5,892 nt of DNA from Solirubrobacterales bacterium (GCA_025964065.1 JAOPZO010000126.1:1-5892); one strand, 5' to 3'. Numbered from the stretch's first letter, positions 1 through 4,800 are shown. Made by a program: numbers and translations. The notes: a model not told the origin generated them from the letters alone.

Positions 1-50
1 GGGCCGTGCGGCGCGCGGCGGCGAAGGCCGCGGCGACGCCGGCGCCTTAG
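1..50 (+). CDS. C-terminal fragment of a + strand gene (probable, 3' end only)
   Basis: In frame 3 the first 47 bases encode AVRRAAAKAAATPAP, followed by TAG at 48-50. Fourteen of the 15 codons end in G or C and most second positions are C, as in the real genes of this window. The alanine, lysine and proline-rich composition suits a flexible C-terminal tail. A strong hairpin follows 14 bases after the stop, as expected at a gene end. The fragment is too short to assign a family, and with this base composition a chance open stretch is possible. The call therefore rests on composition plus the downstream hairpin. Confidence 0.35.
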   Translation, partial: AVRRAAAKAAATPAP

Positions 51-64
51 CCAGCGTCGCGAGA

Positions 65-99
65 GGGCCGATGTGGAGCGAGGGGCCCCGCATCGGCCC
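65..99. terminator. Hairpin between convergent genes, probable bidirectional terminator
   Basis: GGGCCGATG (65-73) pairs perfectly with CATCGGCCC (91-99). The stem can extend inward by a G-U pair and two G-C pairs, giving about 12 bp around an 11-nt loop. It lies between the TAG at 48-50 of the leftmost reading frame and the stop of the - strand gene at 127-129. No T-run follows on either strand, so it is not a textbook intrinsic terminator. U-tract-less hairpins at convergent gene ends are nevertheless common in high-GC actinobacteria. Confidence 0.6.
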
Positions 100-126
100 C
101 CTCGGCGACCCGCCGCCTCGCCCGCG

Positions 127-525
127 CTACTCCGCCTGACGGCCGAGCGAGGCGACGAAGCGGTCGATCCGCCGGCGCTCCTCCTCGGCGAGCGGGCCGT
201 TGGCCTCGACGAGCAGCGTCATCGGGCCGCGGCGCACCGCCCACTCGCGTGCGACGGTGCCGAACGACGCGCCGATCCACAGGAGCGGCATGTGCTCCGC
301 CCAGCGCATCACGGTCGCCTCCTGCTCCTCGGGGTTCGCCTCGCGACGGAAGAGCCGGACCGTGTTGATGTCGAGCGCCCGCGCCACCGCGTCGACGGCG
401 TCGAGGCCGCTCGCGTCGGGCAGCAGCGCGACGTTGCCCTCGCGGAGGAGCTGGGAGGGCCAGTCGGGCGGCGCGCTCGCGAGCACTCCGGGCGGGCAGG
501 CCATGCGGAAGAGGGGGGCGTCCAT
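127..525 (-). CDS. Small hypothetical protein, 132 aa
   Basis: I do not recognise the family. The protein has 132 residues, is soluble, and has no signal peptide or membrane segment. A proline-rich N-terminus (to about residue 25) is followed by a mixed alpha/beta pattern: a strand NVALLPDA (31-38), a helix (about 41-51), an acidic and charged helix REANPEEQEATVMRWAEHM (61-79), a strand LLWIGAS (81-87), FGTVAREWAVRRG (88-100), a strand PMTLLVEA (101-108) and a charged amphipathic C-terminal helix (112-128). The alternation suggests a compact single domain. I see no catalytic or metal motif; C10 is its only cysteine. The start at 523-525 is favoured because TAGCCT lies 9 nt upstream with no Shine-Dalgarno, a layout shared by other genes here. 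Met8 (504) is the alternative start. The gene is divergent from the TetR regulator, 60 bp away, so it is a candidate target of that regulator (inference). Coding status is supported by third-position GC and the flanking signals. Confidence 0.75.
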   Translation of the reverse strand: MDAPLFRMACPPGVLASAPPDWPSQLLREGNVALLPDASGLDAVDAVARALDINTVRLFRREANPEEQEATVMRWAEHMPLLWIGASFGTVAREWAVRRGPMTLLVEANGPLAEEERRRIDRFVASLGRQAE

Positions 526-534
526 CGCGGCGGC

Positions 535-540
535 AGGCTA
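535..540 (-). promoter_or_regulatory. Putative -10 box (TAGCCT) of the 127-525 gene
   Basis: Read on the - strand, TAGCCT fits TAnnnT and ends 9 nt before the ATG at 525. No Shine-Dalgarno lies in between. This geometry suggests transcription starting at or near the start codon (leaderless). No convincing -35 box is seen. Confidence 0.4.
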
Positions 541-569
541 CCGGGCGGCCGGGGAGCCACCGCGCCCGG
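541..569. promoter_or_regulatory. Inverted repeat between divergent promoters, candidate TetR operator
   Basis: CCGGGCG (541-547) and CGCCCGG (563-569) are perfect inverted 7-mers separated by 15 nt. The repeat directly abuts the TAGCCT box of the left gene and ends 2 nt before the TACTGT box of the TetR gene. A dimer bound here would cover both -35 regions. TetR-family regulators commonly repress themselves and a divergent neighbour. In sequence this GC-rich, 7-mer palindromes of G and C arise easily by chance, so the support is mainly positional. Confidence 0.35.
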
Positions 570-571
570 GG

Positions 572-577
572 GTACTG
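572..577 (+). promoter_or_regulatory. Putative -10 box (TACTGT) of the TetR-family gene
   Basis: TACTGT ends 8 nt before the ATG at 586 and there is no Shine-Dalgarno. This fits a leaderless transcript beginning at the start codon. No TTGACA-like -35 box is visible. Confidence 0.45.
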
Positions 578-585
578 TTGGGCTC

Positions 586-1191
586 ATGGAGGCCGCGACC
601 CCACGCCCCATCGACGGCGCCCGGGCCACGGCGATCGTCGACGCGATGCGGCTCTCCGTCGCGCGGCGCGGGGTGGCCGCCTCGACCTTCGAGCACGTCG
701 CGGGCGCGGCGGGCGTCTCCCGGGGGCTCCTCCACTACTACTTCGGGACGAAGGAGCGGCTGCTCGCCGAGGTCGTCCGCCGCGACTGCGACCTGCGCAT
801 GGCGCTCCTCGACGAGCAGCTCGCCGGCGCCTCGAGCGCCGAGGACTTCGTCGGGCTGCTGCGGGTGACGCTCGAGGAGCTCGTCCGCGAGGACCCCGAC
901 TTCATCACGGTCGTCTTCGAGCTCTTCCTCCTCTCGCGCCGCAACGAGGAGGTCGCGGTCGAGTTCGCGGAGCTCATGCGCCGCACGCGCGAGGCGGTCG
1001 CGGCGATCCTCGCCCGCAAGTCCGCGGAGGGCGTCCTCGTCCTGCGGGCCGAGCCCGACGCGGTCGGGGAGGTCCTCTTCGGGCTCGCCGACGGCCTCGC
1101 GCTGCGGATGCTCGGCGAGCCCGACCGCGACTGGGGCCCGACGATCGCCTCCGCGCTCGATGCGGTCCGCGCGCTGCTGACCGACTCCTAG
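586..1191 (+). CDS. TetR-family transcriptional regulator, 201 aa
   Basis: A one-component DNA-binding repressor of the TetR/AcrR family. The N-terminal helix-turn-helix domain spans about residues 13-62: a first helix (ATAIVDAMRLSVARRG), then TFEHVAGAAGVSRGLLHYYF (34-53), the family signature with HTH helices 2-3 and the HYYF motif, then GTKERLLAEVV. Residues about 70-195 are all-helical, as in TetR ligand-binding and dimerisation domains. The C-terminal part (DFITVVFELFLLSRRNEEV, then LFGLADGLALRML) resembles the BetI-like subgroup, but the ligand cannot be predicted. At 201 residues it has normal length. The frame is open far upstream to 73, but this start is chosen because the TetR fold begins just after it and TACTGT sits 8 nt upstream. 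The gene is divergent from the 127-525 gene with an inverted repeat between them, so autoregulation is plausible. Its TAG stop overlaps the stop of the opposing gene. Confidence 0.93.
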   Translation: MEAATPRPIDGARATAIVDAMRLSVARRGVAASTFEHVAGAAGVSRGLLHYYFGTKERLLAEVVRRDCDLRMALLDEQLAGASSAEDFVGLLRVTLEELVREDPDFITVVFELFLLSRRNEEVAVEFAELMRRTREAVAAILARKSAEGVLVLRAEPDAVGEVLFGLADGLALRMLGEPDRDWGPTIASALDAVRALLTDS

Positions 1192-2093
1192 CGGCGCACG
1201 ACCTCGCAGTTCCGCGTGCGGTCGCCCTTGCCGATGATCGCCGTGTCCCGGCCGGAGCCGCAGTCCACGAGCTCGCCCGACACGCCCGTGCCGGGCGAGA
1301 GCGTGTCGTCGCCCGGGCCCCCGAAGAGCGCATCGCGGTGGAAGCCGCCGGCGATCGTGTCGTTCCCCTCGCCGCCGTAGATCGTGTCGGTGCCGCGGTC
1401 GCCCGTGATGCGGTCGTTCCCGCCGTCACCCCGGAGGACGTCGTTGCCGCGCCGCCCGGCGATCGTGTCGTCGCCGCCCCGGCCCGAGATGCGGTCGGCG
1501 CCCGTGGAGCCGTCGAGCACGTCGGCGCCCTGGGAGCCCGTGCAGGTGCCGCCGCCGCCGCACTTCGCGCCCGCCGGCGCCGCCTCGACGAGCACCCGCT
1601 CGCAGTTCGTCGTGCGGCCGCGATCGGCACGGGTGCTCCCGTACGCCGTGTCGTTCCCGGGCCCGCAGTCGATCGTGTCCTTGCCCGTGCCGCCGTAGAT
1701 GCGGTCGTCGCCGGCGCCGCCGAACAGCACGTCGTTGCCGCGCCCGCCGCGGAGCTCGTCGTCCCCGCCGCCGCCGAGCAGCCGGTCGTCCCCGAAGCCG
1801 AGCTCGACGACCCGGTCGTCGCCCGGGCCGCCGTCGGCGACGTCGTCCCCGTCCCCGCCGTCGACCGTGTCCTGGCCGGGGCCCCCGTCGAGCCGATCGT
1901 TCCCGGTCCCGCCGTCGAGCGTGTCGTCGCCGCCCTCGCCGCGGAGCACGTCGTTGCCGCCCTCGCCCGAGAGCTTGTCGGCGCGCTCCGTGCCGCCGAG
2001 CGTGTCGGGCCCGGCCGTCCCCGCCCAGGCGAACGGCACCACGACCGCGACGAGCAGCAGGCAGAGCAGGAGGGCAGGGGTCCGCGGGCGCAT
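1188..2093 (-). CDS. Secreted RTX-like (GGxGxD) calcium-binding repeat protein with cysteine modules, 301 aa
   Basis: Predicted to be exported by Sec and to bind Ca2+ through haemolysin-type nonapeptide repeats. The signal peptide covers residues 1-24, with arginines, a hydrophobic core PALLLCLLLVAVVVPFA and an AWA-type cleavage site. GGxGNDxLxG-like repeats follow in two blocks, about 28-157 and 186-290. Each block ends in a similar cysteine module: DCGPGNDTA...RTTNCERV (C143, C164) and DCGSGRDTA...RTRNCEVV (C278, C296). A linker carries C178 and C184. The protein is repeat only, with no protease, lipase or toxin domain, and I see no type I secretion genes nearby. Such domains form parallel beta-rolls in other proteins, so a surface or matrix role is likely here (inference). 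Start choice: ATG at 2093 has AGGA 8 nt upstream. Upstream ATGs at 2102 and 2129 are possible and would add 3 or 12 residues. The gene shares CTAG stop bases with the TetR gene. Confidence 0.88.
   Translation of the reverse strand: MRPRTPALLLCLLLVAVVVPFAWAGTAGPDTLGGTERADKLSGEGGNDVLRGEGGDDTLDGGTGNDRLDGGPGQDTVDGGDGDDVADGGPGDDRVVELGFGDDRLLGGGGDDELRGGRGNDVLFGGAGDDRIYGGTGKDTIDCGPGNDTAYGSTRADRGRTTNCERVLVEAAPAGAKCGGGGTCTGSQGADVLDGSTGADRISGRGGDDTIAGRRGNDVLRGDGGNDRITGDRGTDTIYGGEGNDTIAGGFHRDALFGGPGDDTLSPGTGVSGELVDCGSGRDTAIIGKGDRTRNCEVVRR
1236..2015 (-). repeat. Tandem nonapeptide (about 27-nt) repeats inside the RTX-like gene
   Basis: The coding strand carries many degenerate copies of a 27-nt unit encoding GGxGxDxLx. 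On the + strand they appear as recurring GTCGTCGCC, ATCGTGTCG and ATGCGGTCG words. The array is interrupted at about 1538-1630 by the cysteine-bearing linker, which splits it into a longer upstream-coded block and a shorter second block. Confidence 0.8.
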
Positions 2094-2101
2094 GGCGGTC
2101 A

Positions 2102-2105
2102 TCCT
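2102..2105 (-). promoter_or_regulatory. Shine-Dalgarno AGGA that decides the RTX-like gene start
   Basis: Read on the - strand, AGGA is followed by 8 nt and then ATG at 2093. This favours the 2093 start over the in-frame ATG at 2102, which overlaps the motif, and over the one at 2129, which has no such motif. No clear -10 box was found for this gene in 2106-2160. Confidence 0.45.
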
Positions 2106-2166
2106 GGCCCCAACCCGGGCCACGGGCAAGGGGTGCGGCGTGGCGCGTGCGCGCGCCCCCGCGGCC

Positions 2167-2172
2167 TATGGT
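2167..2172 (+). promoter_or_regulatory. Possible -10 box (TATGGT) of the decapeptide-repeat gene
   Basis: TATGGT is the only AT-containing hexamer of -10 type in this very GC-rich gap. A start about 7 nt downstream would give a leader of roughly 40 nt carrying GAGGAG (2213-2218) before the ATG at 2223. No good -35 box is seen. Confidence 0.3.
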
Positions 2173-2222
2173 GCGCCGGCGCGGCCCGCCGGGTCCGTCG
2201 CCGACCCGTCCTGAGGAGCACC

Positions 2223-2948
2223 ATGCGCCGCCCGTCCGCCGCCACCGCCATCGCCCTGCTCGCCCTCTTCGTCGCCCTCGGAGGCCCCGCCCAGGCGCAG
2301 CGCCTGATCAGCGGCAGCACGATCCGGCCCGGCACGATCACCTCCAAGCAGGTGAAGGCCCGCTCGCTGTCGGTGAGCGACCTGACGCTCGCCTCGAGCC
2401 GCGTGCTGCAGCGCACGCCGCCGTCGTCCGTCGCCGCGGCGGAGGTCCGTGACGGCAGCCTCGGCGCCCGCGACCTCGCCACGGACTCCGTCTTCGCCGA
2501 CGAGCTCGCCCCGAGCGCCGTGGGCGGCGACGACGTCGTCACCGACGGCATCGGCGCCCGCGCGCTGGCCGAGGGCGCGGTCCGCGCGGAGGAGCTCGCG
2601 GACGGCGAGGTCGCCTCGGCCGAGGTGCGTGACGGGGTGCTCACGGGCGCGGACGTCGGGCGCTTCTCGGGCCGGCTCACCGGGCTCGACTTCGGGGTCC
2701 TCGACACGGGTCGCTGCGCGACGCGCACGACGGCGCCGGTCTTCGCCATCCGGGCGGGGGAGGACCTGCGCGACGACGCGATCGTCCTCACGCCCGCCCC
2801 GACCTTCCCGCGCGCGGGCCTCGCCGTCAGCGCCCAGGCCGCCGGGGTGGCCCAGGTCTCCGTCACGGTCTGCAACGTCGCGGGGCCCGCCGCCCTCGCG
2901 CTCGGCGTGCAGGCCTTCGCGTTCGTGTCCTTCGAGGCGGGGAGCTAG
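2223..2948 (+). CDS. Secreted protein with 10-residue tandem repeats, 241 aa
   Basis: Function unknown. Residues 1-25 are a signal peptide (arginine-containing start, core ATAIALLALFVALGG, AQA cleavage site). Three decads, SGSTIRPGTI, TSKQVKARSL and SVSDLTLASS (30-59), match a style I associate with secreted Thermoleophilia proteins. After a short linker, seven strict decads cover 71-140, with a partial eighth to 146. Their pattern is x-[AG]-x-[ED]-[VL]-x-x-[GS]-x-[VLI], for example GARDLATDSV, FADELAPSAV and RAEELADGEV. The regular hydrophobic positions 5 and 10 suggest an elongated solenoid or fibre (inference). Residues about 150-241 form a beta-rich C-terminal domain with one cysteine pair (C165, C217) that could form a disulfide after export, somewhat like small beta-sandwich domains at fibre tips. 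The start is supported by GAGGAG 4 nt upstream and by the signal peptide directly after it. The TAG stop overlaps the GlyRS stop. Confidence 0.85.
   Translation: MRRPSAATAIALLALFVALGGPAQAQRLISGSTIRPGTITSKQVKARSLSVSDLTLASSRVLQRTPPSSVAAAEVRDGSLGARDLATDSVFADELAPSAVGGDDVVTDGIGARALAEGAVRAEELADGEVASAEVRDGVLTGADVGRFSGRLTGLDFGVLDTGRCATRTTAPVFAIRAGEDLRDDAIVLTPAPTFPRAGLAVSAQAAGVAQVSVTVCNVAGPAALALGVQAFAFVSFEAGS
2433..2660 (+). repeat. Decapeptide (30-nt period) tandem repeat array
   Basis: Seven full 10-residue units and one partial unit follow each other without indels (protein residues 71-146). The codons have diverged, so identity is clear at protein level but weak at DNA level. Three related units lie upstream at about 2310-2399, in a shifted phase and separated by a linker. 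Confidence 0.75.
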
Positions 2949-4324
2949 GCGGGCGCGGCGAGCTTCGGTGAGGTCCACGGCGCGGCGAGCCGCGCGACGA
3001 GGTGCCCGAGCAGCTCGTCCTTGTGGATGCGCTCCTGCGCGAGCGAGTCGCGCTCGCGGACGGTGACCGTGCCGTCCTCGAGCGACTGGTGGTCGACCGT
3101 GACGCAGTACGGGGTGCCGATCTCGTCCTGGCGGCGGTAGCGCTTGCCGATCGCGCCGCCGTCGTCGTACTCGGCCTGGAGCGTCCCGCGGAGGCCTTGG
3201 AAGAGCTCGCGCGCGAGCTCCGGATGGCCGTCCTTGCGCAGCAGGGGGAACACGGCGACCTTGATCGGCGCGAGGCGCGGGTGGAGCTTCAGCACGGTGC
3301 GCTTCTCGCCGTTGACCTCCTCCTCGTCGTAGGCGTCGGCGAGGAACGCGAGCATCGCGCGGTCGGCGCCCGCCGCGGGCTCGATGACGTGCGGGACGTA
3401 GCGCTCGCCCGTCGGCTGGTCGAAGTACTCGAGCTTCTCGCCGGACGCGGCGGCGTGCGCGGAGAGGTCGAAGTCGCCGCGGTTCGCGATGCCCTCGAGC
3501 TCCGACCAGCCCATCGGGAACAGGTACTCGACGTCGGCGGTGCCGCTCGAGTAGTGCGAGAGCTCGTCCGGGTCGTGCTCGCGGAGGCGCAGGTGGTCGG
3601 GGCGGATGCCGAGCCGCTGGTACCAGTCGAAGCGCTCGGCCTTCCAGCTGGCGTACCACTCCGGCGCCTCGGCGGGCGGGACGAAGAACTCCATCTCCAT
3701 CTGCTCGAACTCGCGCATGCGGAAGACGAAGTTCTTCGTCGTGATCTCGTTGCGGAAGGACTTGCCGACCTGCGCGATGCCGAACGGCGGCTTCTGGCGC
3801 GAGGACTGCAGGACGTTCTTGAAGTTGATGAAGATCCCCTGTGCGGTCTCCGGGCGCAGGTAGGCGACGGAGCCCGTCTCCTCGACGGCGCCGATCGTCG
3901 TCTTCAGCATGAGGTTGAAGTCGCGTGCGGGGGTGAGGTCGCAGTCCGGGCCCTCGCCGGGGAGCTTCGAGGGCTTCCTGGGGCACTCGAGGCCGACCGC
4001 GCGCTCCTCGAGGTGGTCGGCCCGGAAGCGCGCCTTGCACGTGCGGCAGTCCACGAGCGGGTCCGTGAAGCCGGCGAGGTGGCCCGAGGCCTCCCACACG
4101 CGCGGGTGCTGGATGATCGCCGAGTCGAGCGCCACGACGTCGTCGCGCTCGGAGAGCATCGCGCGCCACCACTCGTTCTTGACGTTCGTCTTGAGCAGGA
4201 CGCCGTAGTGCCCGTAGTCGTAGGCCGCGCTCATGCCGCCGTAGATGTCGCTCGAGGCGAAGACGAACCCCCGCCGCTTGCAGAGGGCGACGATCTTGTC
4301 CATGGTCACTGCGTCTTCGGCCAT
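2945..4324 (-). CDS. glyQS: Glycyl-tRNA synthetase, homodimeric (alpha2) type, 459 aa
   Basis: A cytoplasmic class II aminoacyl-tRNA synthetase that attaches glycine to tRNA-Gly using ATP. The length of about 460 residues is normal for the single-chain alpha2 enzyme, as distinct from the alpha2beta2 GlyQ/GlyS enzyme. Landmarks in order: an N-terminal catalytic segment (RRGFVFASSDIYGG, residues 18-30); WWRAMLSERDDVVALDSAII (52-71); an insertion with CxxC at C93/C96 plus C114 and C128, a possible metal site; RPETAQGIF (158-165); class II motif 2 with R191-N192-E193 in GKSFRNEIT; motif 3 with GADRAMLAFL (319-328, R322 being the motif 3 arginine); and a C-terminal anticodon-binding domain (about 351-445, starting LAPIKVAVFPL). 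No key residue is missing. The ATG at 4324 is preceded by TAGGCT 6 nt upstream with no Shine-Dalgarno; Met8 (4303) is a less likely start. The gene is divergent from the FmdB-like gene across a CIRCE operator, suggesting HrcA influence. The symbols glyS and glyQS are both used for this enzyme. Confidence 0.97.
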   Translation of the reverse strand: MAEDAVTMDKIVALCKRRGFVFASSDIYGGMSAAYDYGHYGVLLKTNVKNEWWRAMLSERDDVVALDSAIIQHPRVWEASGHLAGFTDPLVDCRTCKARFRADHLEERAVGLECPRKPSKLPGEGPDCDLTPARDFNLMLKTTIGAVEETGSVAYLRPETAQGIFINFKNVLQSSRQKPPFGIAQVGKSFRNEITTKNFVFRMREFEQMEMEFFVPPAEAPEWYASWKAERFDWYQRLGIRPDHLRLREHDPDELSHYSSGTADVEYLFPMGWSELEGIANRGDFDLSAHAAASGEKLEYFDQPTGERYVPHVIEPAAGADRAMLAFLADAYDEEEVNGEKRTVLKLHPRLAPIKVAVFPLLRKDGHPELARELFQGLRGTLQAEYDDGGAIGKRYRRQDEIGTPYCVTVDHQSLEDGTVTVRERDSLAQERIHKDELLGHLVARLAAPWTSPKLAAPA

Positions 4325-4330
4325 GGCGGC

Positions 4331-4336
4331 AGCCTA
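4331..4336 (-). promoter_or_regulatory. Putative -10 box (TAGGCT) of the GlyRS gene
   Basis: Read on the - strand, TAGGCT is followed by 6 nt and then the ATG at 4324, with no Shine-Dalgarno. This fits a leaderless mRNA. The expected -35 region falls inside the left arm of the CIRCE element; no strong -35 consensus is seen there. Confidence 0.45.
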
Positions 4337-4351
4337 TCGGCGACCCTCGCC

Positions 4352-4378
4352 TTGGCACTCGTCGGTTGAGAGTGCCAA
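4352..4378. promoter_or_regulatory. CIRCE-type operator (HrcA heat-shock repressor site)
   Basis: TTGGCACTC (4352-4360), a 9-nt spacer and GAGTGCCAA (4370-4378) form a perfect 9-bp inverted repeat. The classical CIRCE consensus is TTAGCACTC-N9-GAGTGCTAA. This copy differs only by one symmetric, compensating change in each arm (A to G and T to C) and keeps the exact spacer length. HrcA binds CIRCE and represses chaperone genes until heat stress. The site overlaps the -35 box of the 4405 gene (4366-4371) and the -35 region expected for GlyRS. Its centre, 4365, lies 41 and 40 bp from the two start codons. Chance occurrence of an 18-base match with correct spacing is very unlikely. Which gene or genes it controls is inferred from position. 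Confidence 0.88.
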
Positions 4379-4395
4379 CCGCCCTGGGCTAGACT
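4366..4395 (+). promoter_or_regulatory. Promoter of the FmdB-like gene (TTGAGA-N18-TAGACT)
   Basis: The -35 box TTGAGA (4366-4371) and -10 box TAGACT (4390-4395) have an 18-nt spacer and match housekeeping sigma consensus better than any other promoter in the window. The -10 box ends 9 nt before the ATG at 4405, with no Shine-Dalgarno between, so the mRNA is probably leaderless. The -35 box lies inside the CIRCE element, so HrcA binding should block it. Confidence 0.65.
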
Positions 4396-4404
4396 GCCCG
4401 GCGT

Positions 4405-4800
4405 ATGCCGATCTATGAGTACCGACGCCCCGACGGCACCACGTTCGACGTGATGCAGAGCTTCTCCGACGCGACGCTCACGCACGATCCGGAGACGGGC
4501 GTCCCCGTGACGAAGGTCTTCCACGCACCCGCGATCCACTTCAAGGGCAAGGGCTTCCACAACACGGACTACGGGACGCGCACCCGCAACCGCGAGCTCG
4601 AGAAGTCCGCCGAGAGCGGCGCGAACGACCACTCCGAGAAGCAGCAGGAGAAGCGCGACAAGGCGGCGGCCGACACGGGCTCGTCCTCGTCGTCCTCGTC
4701 CGACTCCGGCTCGAGCTCCTCGAGCGCCTCCTCGGACCCCAAGCCCACCGCCGCGAAGGCGGACAAGCCGGCGCCGAAGAAGGACGCGCCGAAGACCTGA
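4405..4800 (+). CDS. FmdB-like protein without the zinc-ribbon cysteines, 131 aa
   Basis: Residues 1-56 follow the FmdB regulatory-protein (CxxC zinc ribbon) family: MPIYEYR start, QSFSD at 18-22, TKVFHAPAIHFKGKGFHNTDY at 36-56. FmdB proteins normally bind zinc with two CxxC pairs (YRCxxCG and CPxCG). Here these are YRRPDG (R8, G11) and HDPETG (D28, T31), and the whole protein has no cysteine. The fold may be kept without metal. Residues 57-88 are charged and probably helical, 92-110 are a serine-rich linker, and the rest is a lysine, proline and alanine-rich tail; similar disordered tails occur in actinobacterial FmdB proteins. The molecular role of the family is not settled. FmdB was named from a proposed regulator of formamidase, so I do not assert regulation. 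The gene is cytoplasmic, single and apparently leaderless. A CIRCE site over its promoter suggests heat-shock induction. The stop is TGA, the only non-TAG stop seen here. Confidence 0.85.
   Translation: MPIYEYRRPDGTTFDVMQSFSDATLTHDPETGVPVTKVFHAPAIHFKGKGFHNTDYGTRTRNRELEKSAESGANDHSEKQQEKRDKAAADTGSSSSSSSDSGSSSSSASSDPKPTAAKADKPAPKKDAPKT

Noticed and set aside
73..585. N-terminal extension of the TetR gene back to 73
   Set aside because: The added sequence is arginine and proline-rich shadow of the opposing 127-525 gene. TetR proteins start close to their HTH, and the TACTGT box fits the ATG at 586.
1236..2015. CRISPR-like or intergenic tandem repeats
   Set aside because: The repeats have a codon period of about 27 nt, no spacers, and encode GGxGxD units within one reading frame.
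1188..2093. RTX toxin or protease secreted by a type I system
   Set aside because: There is no effector domain, no C-terminal type I signal evident and no ABC/HlyD genes nearby, and there is a Sec-type signal peptide.
1338..2222. Long + strand open frame running into the decapeptide-repeat gene
   Set aside because: It is antisense to the RTX-like repeats and open only because repeated GC-rich codons lack stops. The signal peptide and GAGGAG place the real start at 2223.
4339..4351. GGCGA-N3-TCGCC inverted repeat next to the CIRCE element
   Set aside because: The arms are only 5 bp and all but one pair per arm is G-C. It is too weak to call an operator on its own.
2166..4358. 730-codon - strand frame overlapping GlyRS and the decapeptide-repeat gene
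   Set aside because: The product is arginine-rich low-complexity sequence with no family. It is a frame shadow of GlyRS and of the + strand gene, both of which have clear homology or structure.
3002..4369. 455-codon + strand frame antisense to GlyRS
   Set aside because: It is composed of repeated LVLDALLRERVAL-like runs typical of the complement of a GC-rich gene. GlyRS motifs are unmistakable on the other strand.
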